Positions 7,734 to 13,046 of a stretch of 16,125 nt of DNA are shown piece after piece. The stretch is from CAYYWW01 sp964475515 (GTDB lineage: Archaea; Aenigmatarchaeota; Aenigmatarchaeia; QMZP01), in NCBI GenBank assembly GCA_964475515.1, contig CAYYWW010000020.1:1-16125 (forward strand), given 5' to 3'. Within the stretch, counting starts at the first letter, position 1, and the number at the start of each line of letters is the position of its first letter. Both the position numbers and the translations under genes were made by a program. The notes under the pieces are model-generated. The model saw only the letters and a list, made by a program, of their open reading frames with translations, made no database searches and had not been told where the DNA came from.

Positions 7734-8743
7734 TATTTATAATAAAAAAACAAATACTAACTATGTGTAGATTGTGTTTAGTTTTATTAATATTTTTATT
7801 TATCATTCCATTTTCTCAAGGAATGTTGAATCCGGCACAAGTGTACTGCGAAGCTTTGGGTTATCAATACACAACGCACGATGACAGAGGATTTTGTATA
7901 CTCCCTGATAACAGTGAGGTTGATGCATGGGAATTTCTTCAAGGTAAAGTGGCTACTGAGTATTCTTACTGTGAAACAAGAGGTTTAGCGATCAAAACAG
8001 TGAATGATTCTGAAAAATGTATTCGTTTCTTGCTTGATGAGTGTGCCGTTTGTGTTCTTCCAAATGGTGAAGAAGTTGAAGTTACGGAGTTGATGAATCT
8101 CAGTTTTGATGAAACAGTTTGTGGGGATGGTGTTTGCGGTCTGCCAGAAAATTATAATACATGTCCACAAGATTGTCCATCTGGCTCGTGGGACAATTAC
8201 TGTGATGGTGCTTCAGATGGAATATGTGATCCAGATTGTAAATATCAGGAGACGCCACAAAAGGATCCGGACTGTCCCTTTTGTGGAGACAACGTTTGTG
8301 GTGAGGATGAAAACTGCGAAAGTTGCCCAGAAGATTGTGGAGAGTGTGTGAAAAAATCTGTCTGCGGCGATGCTGTATGTGATGCTGATGAAACTCAGGA
8401 AAATTGTTGCACTGATTGCGGTTGTCCTGTGGGGATGAAATGTATACAGAACAAATGTGTAGAAGAGAAATGTGGTAATGGTGTATGTGAACCAAATTTT
8501 CAAGAAAATTACAAGACGTGTCCAAGGGATTGCCCCTCTGGTTCACCTGATAATTACTGTGACAAACAAATAGATGGTAGATGCGATCCAGACTGCAGTG
8601 AACAGGAAGATTTGGACTGTAAAACACAAGAAGGGCTGCCGATAATAGTTTATGTTAGTATTGTGGTGGTTTTGATTGCAATAGTTTTATTTGTTGTGTT
8701 AAAATCAAGAAGGAGTGAAACATACAGTTACGAAGAATATTGA
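7730..8743 (+). CDS. Surface protein with DUF333-like units, Cys-rich repeats and C-terminal membrane anchor
   Basis: This 337-residue protein starts at an ATG overlapping the protease stop (ATGA). A signal peptide covers about residues 1-31, ending F-S-Q-G. Next are two DUF333-like units: N-P-A-x-x-Y-C-E-x-x-G followed by C-I-L-P-D-N-S-E-V, then Y-C-E-T-R-G followed by C-V-L-P-N-G-E-E-V. From C131 to about residue 297 come cysteine-rich modules of the C-G-D/N-G-V-C ... C-P-x-D-C type. Two of these (from C131 and from C248) are near copies, each including C-P-S-G-S and D-N-Y-C-D. A single transmembrane helix (about 304-325) and a short R-R-containing tail close the protein. It is thus a type I membrane protein with a disulfide-stabilised ectodomain. 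No enzymatic motif is visible. Its position directly after the protease suggests a partner, substrate or adhesin, which is inference. Confidence 0.8.
   Translation: MIFIIKKQILTMCRLCLVLLIFLFIIPFSQGMLNPAQVYCEALGYQYTTHDDRGFCILPDNSEVDAWEFLQGKVATEYSYCETRGLAIKTVNDSEKCIRFLLDECAVCVLPNGEEVEVTELMNLSFDETVCGDGVCGLPENYNTCPQDCPSGSWDNYCDGASDGICDPDCKYQETPQKDPDCPFCGDNVCGEDENCESCPEDCGECVKKSVCGDAVCDADETQENCCTDCGCPVGMKCIQNKCVEEKCGNGVCEPNFQENYKTCPRDCPSGSPDNYCDKQIDGRCDPDCSEQEDLDCKTQEGLPIIVYVSIVVVLIAIVLFVVLKSRRSETYSYEEY
8120..8620 (+). repeat. Two diverged Cys-rich modules within one gene
   Basis: Module one spans 8120-8275 and module two 8471-8620. At protein level both run C-G-x-G-V-C, then N-Y-x-T-C-P-x-D-C-P-S-G-S, D-N-Y-C-D, x-D-G-x-C-D-P-D-C and a final D-C. 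A shorter, more divergent C-G-D-N/A-V-C pair lies between them. The pattern indicates internal duplication of an extracellular disulfide-rich unit. Confidence 0.7.
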
Positions 8744-8759
8744 TTACATTGGTGAATAT

Positions 8760-9254
8760 ATGAAAGGATTTATGGAGGAAATGTTATGGTATGTTGTTAT
8801 AATTTTAGCTGTTTTTATGCTTTTTGTTTTCTTCATGTACCAACGAGGGACTGCGGGCATACAAGCAAGAAGAACTGTGGAAAGCAGGGTTCTTGATGAG
8901 GAAGGCACAATCGCTCTTTTTTCTCTCTTTACCAACAAACTTCCTTTTGTTGAAAGGACGACGTTACAAGCAGCTATAGATGCGGTTTTACAGGGTGCGT
9001 CTTCGGGAAAAGAGAAAAACAAAGCATTCTACGGAGCGTATTTAGGAACTGTGAATGTTACCGAGGTTATAAAACCACTTTTCGACAGGTATGTGGATAA
9101 AAAATGGAACCTGGAGATAAAAGTTCCCAATGGGGCATATGTTTATGGGTATGAGATAGACGAAGGTGACGTTATTTACATGTATGAGTCTACAATCCCC
9201 GTTCCAGAAGAGCTCGTCGGTTATGTAAGGCTCCGTATAGGAAAATCCGATTAG
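8760..9254 (+). CDS. Pilin-like membrane protein without cysteines
   Basis: I place the start at ATG 8760, preceded by GGTGAAT, giving 164 residues. The frame is open back to a GTG at 8715, but that would overlap the previous gene and bury the K-G processing site. The protein begins M-K-G-F-M-E-E followed by a hydrophobic helix (about 8-26). After the helix is a helical stretch (R-R-T-V-E-S-R-V-L) and a beta-rich C-terminal domain. In contrast to its neighbours it has no cysteine, so it may be a core-type rather than a disulfide-stabilised subunit. Role in the pilus-like structure is inferred from the N-terminus and the locus. Confidence 0.72.
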   Translation: MKGFMEEMLWYVVIILAVFMLFVFFMYQRGTAGIQARRTVESRVLDEEGTIALFSLFTNKLPFVERTTLQAAIDAVLQGASSGKEKNKAFYGAYLGTVNVTEVIKPLFDRYVDKKWNLEIKVPNGAYVYGYEIDEGDVIYMYESTIPVPEELVGYVRLRIGKSD

Positions 9255-9257
9255 AAA

Positions 9258-9266
9258 CTTTTTAAG
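9258..9266 (+). promoter_or_regulatory. TATA box for the pilin gene at 9289
   Basis: CTTTTTAAG is centred about 27 bp before the ATG at 9289, and no Shine-Dalgarno sequence is present. This indicates a dedicated promoter with a leaderless transcript for this pilin. Confidence 0.6.
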
Positions 9267-9288
9267 TGAGCTTGAATAATATTAGATT

Positions 9289-9816
9289 ATGGGAAAAGGG
9301 CAAGCCAGTCTAGAGATGGTTGTCGGATTGATAATTCTGTTAGTCGTGGCCGGTGTTGTCATAAGTCTTGTTATTTACTACATAAATCCACAGAAAATGC
9401 CCAGTCCTGGTGAGCAGTTGAGCATAAGAACATTTCTAACAAATTGTGAAACATATTGTCATGACATGTCCACCAATAAATTCTGTACATATTATTATCC
9501 TGGGAATGATTGGGACAAGAATGGGTTGAAATATGAAATAGTTAAAGTAGGCAAGTATGAGTGGCCAACATGTGAGGATAGAGTCTACTGTTTCTTGGTC
9601 TATCCATGTGACGACAGATTTGGTTCTGGACTTAGTGCTATAGAAAAATGTAGGCAAGTTCTTTGTCAAACATACCTAGAGAAATATGGAGGTAATGCAA
9701 CGCTGGCAAATCAAAGTCTTTTCGATAACATAAATTTCTCACCAAAATGCAATTTAGATGAAGTAGACGATGCTGATAATTGGTACAAAAATGTTTTCAC
9801 TAAGGGTTGCGGTTAA
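9289..9816 (+). CDS. Class III signal peptide pilin (KGQASLE)
   Basis: This 175-residue protein has the clearest pilin signal in the window: M-G-K-G-Q-A-S-L-E followed by a helix of about 20 hydrophobic residues (V-V-G-L-I-I-L-L-V-V-A-G). The K-G/Q-x-S-x-E motif is that of archaeal class III signal peptides, which an EppA-type peptidase cuts between Gly and Gln; Glu at +5 is retained. The mature domain has ten cysteines (for example N-C-E-T-Y-C, C-R-Q-V-L-C, K-C-N and a terminal G-C-G) and one clear N-A-T sequon. It is probably a main or separately expressed pilin, since it carries its own promoter. It is the last gene of the surface locus. Confidence 0.85.
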   Translation: MGKGQASLEMVVGLIILLVVAGVVISLVIYYINPQKMPSPGEQLSIRTFLTNCETYCHDMSTNKFCTYYYPGNDWDKNGLKYEIVKVGKYEWPTCEDRVYCFLVYPCDDRFGSGLSAIEKCRQVLCQTYLEKYGGNATLANQSLFDNINFSPKCNLDEVDDADNWYKNVFTKGCG

Positions 9817-9881
9817 TTTTTAATTTAAGCTGGTTGTTTATTTGTTAAAATTAGTAGTTGATGGGTAAGATATATAAAAAC
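9817..9881. other. Intergenic AT-rich spacer with convergent ends
   Basis: This stretch separates the last pilin gene (+) from the 3' end of 5S rRNA (-). It holds a TTTTTAATTT run just after the pilin stop. On the - strand, a TTTTT run directly after the 5S 3' end (bases 9876-9880) is a plausible U-tract terminator. No other feature is seen. Confidence 0.4.
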
Positions 9882-9991
9882 GGGCAGCGTTCTGGGTTTC
9901 CCATCCAAAGATAGTACACCCCAGACCGCAGGGAAGCTTGACTTCCGTGTTCGAAATGGGAACGGGTAAAACCTTCCCGCTTTGGCCGCCC
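9882..9991 (-). rRNA. 5S ribosomal RNA
   Basis: Read on the - strand the sequence begins GGGCGGCC and ends GCTGCCC, so the two ends form the terminal helix I. It contains the conserved archaeal elements CCCGTTCCC, then TTTCGAACACGGAAG, then AAGCTTCCCTGCGG and GGGAAACCC in 5S order. At about 110 nt it is slightly short for archaeal 5S (about 115-125). No 16S or 23S gene lies in the window, so it is apparently not in a standard rRNA operon here. It has its own TATA box and a U-rich tract right after the 3' end. Confidence 0.93.
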
Positions 9992-10010
9992 AATAATAAT
10001 ATTGACTAAA

Positions 10011-10022
10011 GCATTTAAAAAG
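10011..10022 (-). promoter_or_regulatory. Promoter (TATA box) of 5S rRNA
   Basis: On the - strand CTTTTTAAATGC is centred about 25 nt upstream of the 5S 5' end at 9991. This is the spacing expected for an archaeal TATA box with transcription starting at the mature 5' end. Confidence 0.65.
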
Positions 10023-10049
10023 TTTTGTGTAGCGGTGTATTTTTATATT

Positions 10050-11411
10050 TTACTTCAGCATTTTGTCTTCGTATTCCTTGAGATAAGCAACGCTTCTTTG
10101 TACATCCACAAAAAGATTTTTCAATTTTTCTATATGTGATTTCTTTATTTTCTTCGCACCTTCTTCTTTGGCAAGTTCAAGTGCTGGCGGCAAAAGTTGA
10201 ACCGCATATCTGAGAGAAGACTTGGTTCCCAATTCTGTTAAATATTCCAATGCTGCTGGTTCTATTTCTATGTTGTCGCTCCTCGCCTTTATTTGAATTA
10301 TTCTCTTTATTTCTTCTGCTTTGTAGCTTTTTGTGTTTATTATCAAAAGTCTATCCAATAAATCAACAGGCATGCCATGTGGCGATTTTATTGTTGTCCC
10401 TCTTATTTCTGTTATTCCCCTGTTTGTTGCAAATATTATTATCGGAGCTAAATCACTTTCCATTGCTCTATTAAGAAATGCAAATGATTCTATATCTAAC
10501 AAAGATGCTTCATCTATGAAAACAACACCTGGTATGATCTCTGCCTTTCCCGATTCAACCCATTCTCTAACAGTCTGATCAATTTGCTTTCTAATTTCAT
10601 CGTCTATCTCCTTTCCTTCTCTTCCTCCGAACATCAGAGAGAATATATCCATTCCACTTCTTGAGTTTACAACATCCATCTGATGCAATGTCATTACATA
10701 AACAAATTCTTTCTCTTTCAAAACAGGTCCTGTAGGTGTATCTATTGGTTTTTGTGCGGTCAAATCAAGTTTTTTCTCCTTTGCGGTTTCTTTAGATATT
10801 CCTAATTTTACAATTCTTCCACCATCAACATCAATTTGAACCACATCACCTGTTGATATTCCCTGTCTTATAATTTGCATTGCAAACTCCTCATCCATGG
10901 AGAGTGACTTGCTTTCATCCTTCGTTGCAAGTTTCATTGTTGCTGCGACTGGAATCTTTTGATAAGGATTGTATGGATGAGGTTCTTGTTGTATGTTAAG
11001 CTCTTTCACAACCCCTTCATATATCTTTCTCATCTCACGTATTCTAACCCCTATTGCCTTTCTCAGTGCTTGGGTTAAATATTCTGTTCTTTTCATTTCG
11101 CTGGAATATATTTCTGATGCTGCCAAAGGGACAAAAGGAACATTCTCGCCCAATTCTTTCGCTATTCCTAATGCCAATGCAGTCTTTCCAGTTCCTGGTG
11201 GTCCTGCAAAAAGGACAGCCCTTCCTGCAAATTTTCCTTCTTTAACGAGTCTCACTATAAGACCGCATGCTTCTCTTGCTTCTGTTTGTCCTACTAAACC
11301 ATCTCCCTCAAATTTTGCTTTTAAACCATCTAATCCGAGGCCTGTTATGTGAGAATGAGCAGATATTCTTTCCCACTCTCTGAGGGATTCAATTTCCTTG
11401 ACCTTGGGCAT
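10050..11411 (-). CDS. TIP49/RuvBL-like AAA+ ATPase
   Basis: This 453-residue protein matches the archaeal relatives of eukaryotic RuvBL1/RuvBL2 (TIP49), hexameric AAA+ ATPases. The N-terminus includes S-A-H-S-H-I-T-G-L-G-L and G-D-G-L-V-G-Q, both family hallmarks. Walker A is G-P-P-G-T-G-K-T (70-77), Walker B is V-V-F-I-D-E (about 296-301) followed by L-L-D-I-E-S-F, and sensor 1 is I-I-F-A-T-N-R-G. Between the Walkers lies the long domain II insertion characteristic of RuvBL. A sensor 2 region (S-S-L-R-Y-A-V-Q-L-L) is present. Length is normal. I chose ATG 11411 because AAGGAGGTG lies 7 bp upstream; the in-frame GTG at 11420 is part of that ribosome binding site. It is co-transcribed with the wHTH gene (13 bp gap). 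In eukaryotes RuvBLs serve chromatin remodelling and snoRNP assembly; the archaeal role is poorly known. Confidence 0.92.
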   Translation of the reverse strand: MPKVKEIESLREWERISAHSHITGLGLDGLKAKFEGDGLVGQTEAREACGLIVRLVKEGKFAGRAVLFAGPPGTGKTALALGIAKELGENVPFVPLAASEIYSSEMKRTEYLTQALRKAIGVRIREMRKIYEGVVKELNIQQEPHPYNPYQKIPVAATMKLATKDESKSLSMDEEFAMQIIRQGISTGDVVQIDVDGGRIVKLGISKETAKEKKLDLTAQKPIDTPTGPVLKEKEFVYVMTLHQMDVVNSRSGMDIFSLMFGGREGKEIDDEIRKQIDQTVREWVESGKAEIIPGVVFIDEASLLDIESFAFLNRAMESDLAPIIIFATNRGITEIRGTTIKSPHGMPVDLLDRLLIINTKSYKAEEIKRIIQIKARSDNIEIEPAALEYLTELGTKSSLRYAVQLLPPALELAKEEGAKKIKKSHIEKLKNLFVDVQRSVAYLKEYEDKMLK

Positions 11412-11424
11412 GAAAACCACCTCC

Positions 11425-11844
11425 TTAATGCCTCTTCATTAAACCCATGCTTTCATCGATATCTTTTGCAATTTCCTTTATATTTTCTAAAATTCTGATT
11501 GCGTCTTTTTTTATTTCTTCTATAGTGTCTTCAAGGTTGTTCATACGGAGTTCATAGGTATTACCTATTTTCCTCACAAGGCCACTCTTTATGAGCTTGT
11601 TTAAATAATAAACAGTTATGCCTCTACTTATGTTTAACTTTTTCATTATATCTGCTGATGTTATTCCCTGGTCTTTTTTAGATACACTAACTATTTCTCT
11701 GAAAATAGCTGATGCTGTTTTCTCTTTATCTCTGAGTTCCATGAATCCGAGACATTTACAAAACCACTCTATGTCCTTCTTAGGATTCTTCTTTACATTC
11801 GGTTTTATATCTCTCAAAATTATTTCTTGAGTTGCCTCCTTCAT
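11425..11844 (-). CDS. Winged-helix transcriptional regulator (TrmB/ArsR-like)
   Basis: This 139-residue protein has a central winged helix-turn-helix at about residues 60-98 (G-I-T-S-A-D-I-M-K-K-L, then S-R-G-I-T-V-Y-Y-L-N-K-L, then G-L-V-R-K-I wing). A C-terminal helix with heptad-like spacing (about 103-135) probably serves for dimerisation. The N-terminal 45 residues carry two close cysteines (F-C-K-C) that might respond to metal or redox state, which is inference. It lies immediately upstream of the RuvBL-like gene in one operon. The promoter side contains a 9-bp inverted repeat that could be its own operator. Start ATG 11844 lacks a good RBS and is probably leaderless or nearly so. Confidence 0.8.
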   Translation of the reverse strand: MKEATQEIILRDIKPNVKKNPKKDIEWFCKCLGFMELRDKEKTASAIFREIVSVSKKDQGITSADIMKKLNISRGITVYYLNKLIKSGLVRKIGNTYELRMNNLEDTIEEIKKDAIRILENIKEIAKDIDESMGLMKRH

Positions 11845-11877
11845 GTTTATCTTTTTGTCCGTAAAATTTAAATATTT

Positions 11878-11919
11878 TTTGTTTAATATAATTAAATATA
11901 ATAACTTAAGTTAAACAAA
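11878..11919. promoter_or_regulatory. Divergent promoter with inverted-repeat operator candidate
   Basis: TTTGTTTAA (11878-11886) and TTAAACAAA (11911-11919) are perfect inverted copies 24 bp apart. Between them lies TAACTTAAGTTA (11902-11913), a perfect 12-bp palindrome that overlaps the right arm. AT-rich TATA-like tracts serve both sides: one near 11864-11874 for the regulator gene on the - strand, and others near 11917-11940 for the + strand leader. The arrangement fits autoregulation by the wHTH protein. The background is very AT-rich, so chance matches are possible. Confidence 0.45.
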
Positions 11920-11944
11920 TTTATTTTAAGTTTTTAAAAATTGA

Positions 11945-12039
11945 TGAGAGTAAAGAGGCCAAACCCCACCGGAGGTTTTCCGGTCGAGGTTGCCTGCAAT
12001 GGTTTACATTGTGGCGGCCTCATGGTTTGGTTTCGCTCA
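11945..12039 (+). ncRNA. GC-rich three-way-junction RNA in the hsp20 leader
   Basis: This compact GC-rich block lies in otherwise very AT-rich DNA with no ORF. It folds by hand as follows. P1: 11955-11965 with 12024-12034 (11 bp, two G-U), extended by TGAG 11945-11948 with CTCA 12036-12039. P2: ACCGGA 11968-11973 with TCCGGT 11979-11984, 5-nt loop. P3: 11986-11994 with 12013-12021 (9 bp, two G-U), capped by CAATG 11997-12001 with CATTG 12007-12011. TATA-like sequence lies upstream at 11917-11940, and hsp20 starts 46 bp downstream. It may be the aptamer-like part of a leader or a free-standing small RNA. I do not recognise the family. Strand is chosen because the G-U pairs and the downstream gene favour +. 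Confidence 0.6.
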
Positions 12040-12050
12040 ATTCATAGTCA

Positions 12051-12082
12051 CACCATCTCTTTAAAATAATAAGGAGGTGGTG
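12051..12082 (+). promoter_or_regulatory. Hairpin sequestering the hsp20 Shine-Dalgarno (RNA thermometer candidate)
   Basis: CACCATCTCTTT (12051-12062) pairs base for base with AAGGAGGTGGTG (12071-12082), 12 bp with two G-U wobbles at T56-G77 and T60-G73, and an 8-nt A/U loop. The strong ribosome binding site AAGGAGGTG (12071-12079) of hsp20 is buried entirely in the 3' arm, and the ATG is at 12086, just outside the stem. This is the classic arrangement of heat-opened leader hairpins before small heat-shock genes in bacteria. An alternative is the expression platform of a ligand switch using the upstream junction RNA. Confidence 0.65.
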
Positions 12083-12085
12083 CGT

Positions 12086-12541
12086 ATGTTTTGGACAGAC
12101 CCATTTGATGAGATAAGAAAATTACAAAATGAATTCAACAGGTTTTTTGAAGATTTTTGGAGAAGACGTGATTTTGCTATTTCACCAAACATCAGTCAAT
12201 TTTCATTCTCTGGCTTCAGGGAACCTTTAACAGACGTGAGAGAGACGGACGGAGAGTTTATAGTGACGATGGAGCTTCCAGGTATAGACAAGAATGACAT
12301 TGAATTAAATGTGACTGACAGTGACTTAGAGATAAGAGTTGAGAGAAAGGAAATGTTAGAAGAGAAAAGAAGCAACTTTATAAGGTCAGAGAGATCTTAC
12401 AAGGGATTTTACAGAAGCCTCAGATTTCCTTCCAAAGTCATACCGGATGAAGCAACAGCCAGATATAAAGATGGAATTTTGGAGATAAGGATACCTAAAG
12501 CAGAGGTATCCAAAAAAACCAAGAAAATAGAAATAAAATGA
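12086..12541 (+). CDS. hsp20: Small heat-shock protein, Hsp20 / alpha-crystallin family
   Basis: This 151-residue ATP-independent holdase chaperone is of archaeal Hsp20 type. The N-terminal arm (about 1-45) is rich in aromatic residues (F-W-T-D-P-F-D-E-I, F-F-E-D-F-W). The alpha-crystallin domain follows (about 48-140) with P-L-T-D-V-R-E, M-E-L-P-G-I-D-K-N-D-I and the conserved A-x-Y-K-D-G-I-L-E-I. A short tail ends I-E-I-K. I take ATG 12086 as start because AAGGAGGTG sits at 12071-12079; an in-frame GTG at 12077 is inside that ribosome binding site. The leader contains an SD-sequestering hairpin and an upstream structured RNA, so translation is likely regulated. It would form oligomers in the cytoplasm and bind unfolding proteins at high temperature. 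Confidence 0.95.
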   Translation: MFWTDPFDEIRKLQNEFNRFFEDFWRRRDFAISPNISQFSFSGFREPLTDVRETDGEFIVTMELPGIDKNDIELNVTDSDLEIRVERKEMLEEKRSNFIRSERSYKGFYRSLRFPSKVIPDEATARYKDGILEIRIPKAEVSKKTKKIEIK

Positions 12542-12576
12542 ACCCCTCACCATATAGCACCTTCTGGCAATTCCCC

Positions 12577-12599
12577 TTTCCTTTTTTTATTTTTTAATT
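12577..12599 (+). terminator. T-rich terminator after hsp20
   Basis: A pyrimidine tract (TTTCC, then seven T, an A and six T) begins about 36 bp after the hsp20 stop and lies before the convergent flavoprotein gene. Archaeal termination commonly occurs at such T-tracts without a hairpin; none is obvious here. Confidence 0.5.
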
Positions 12600-12604
12600 A
12601 AAAA

Positions 12605-12979
12605 TCACGCCAATTTTTTAATTTTATTTATTGTCACAAGAATTGCACCTTTGCAAGGTTCTCCTTTATTTTCAGGAATTTGTTTTATCAGTTCGTACCA
12701 TTTGCCTTCTGTAAAATATTCAGCAGTTCCTCCCAACTCGTAACCAACACAATTTTCCTTCCAAGCTTTATTCCAAACACTTAAGGCAACGTTTGGATTT
12801 TGTTGAATATTTTTTCTTGTTTCAATCATGTAATTGTCTGTAATAAGAATTTGGTTTTCAGAAACAACCTTAACAAATCCGACAGCGATGCAATGTGGGT
12901 TTCCGTTTTCGTCCACCGTGGCAAATGCCAATGCATTTTCTTCAATTAGTTTTTTGAGCTCTTCATTTATTACAACCAT
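12605..12979 (-). CDS. Pyridoxamine 5'-phosphate oxidase-like FMN-binding protein
   Basis: This 124-residue protein shows the split-barrel flavin-binding pattern of the PNPOx-like superfamily. It opens with a helix (E-E-L-K-K-L-I-E-E), then strands A-L-A-F-A-T-V-D-E-N-G-N-P-H and I-A-V-G-F-V-K-V, then I-L-I-T-D-N-Y-M-I-E-T-R-K-N-I-Q-Q-N-P-N-V-A-L-S-V, all typical of small archaeal members. The last strand region includes Y-E-L-G-G-T-A-E-Y-F. Such proteins bind FMN or F420 and reduce varied substrates; the specific reaction cannot be told from sequence, and true vitamin B6 oxidase activity is unlikely for this short form. It is monocistronic, with a probable leaderless start from the TATA box near 13000-13012. 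Confidence 0.8.
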   Translation of the reverse strand: MVVINEELKKLIEENALAFATVDENGNPHCIAVGFVKVVSENQILITDNYMIETRKNIQQNPNVALSVWNKAWKENCVGYELGGTAEYFTEGKWYELIKQIPENKGEPCKGAILVTINKIKKLA

Positions 12980-12999
12980 ACATAATTTTGGGCATCATA

Positions 13000-13012
13000 A
13001 AATTTTATAAGT
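13000..13012. promoter_or_regulatory. Near-symmetric TATA region serving divergent genes
   Basis: AAATTTTATAAG reads as a TATA box on both strands. On the - strand it lies about 28 bp before the flavoprotein ATG (12979), the leaderless spacing. On the + strand it could start a transcript near 13030 for the small ORF at 13047. Confidence 0.4.
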
Positions 13013-13046
13013 TTCCTCAAACAATTCTTTTTATTTTGGGATGTAA

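Noticed and set aside
8100..8627. Long reverse-strand ORF (175 codons) opposite the Cys-rich gene
   Set aside because: It is a shadow of the repeated Cys codons of the + strand gene; its protein is a His/Asn/Cys-rich low-plausibility sequence with no start context.
8715..8759. GTG start for the pilin-like gene at 8760
   Set aside because: It would overlap the upstream gene and place 15 residues before the K-G processing site; ATG 8760 fits the pilin layout and has its own GGTGAAT.
11412..11420. GTG start for the RuvBL-like gene
   Set aside because: This GTG also lies within AAGGAGGTG; ATG 11411 follows at normal spacing.
11941..12040. Box C/D guide RNA
   Set aside because: TTGATGA resembles box C, but no CTGA box D lies near the expected 3' end and the interior is strongly helical, unlike C/D guides.
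11945..12051. Box H/ACA guide RNA or tRNA-like cloverleaf
   Set aside because: An ACA occurs at 12050-12052 but about 10 nt beyond the P1 base rather than adjoining it; there is no T-loop or anticodon-like loop, so neither family is supported.
12077..12085. GTG start for hsp20 adding three residues
   Set aside because: The GTG is part of the ribosome binding site AAGGAGGTG, which is well placed for the ATG at 12086.
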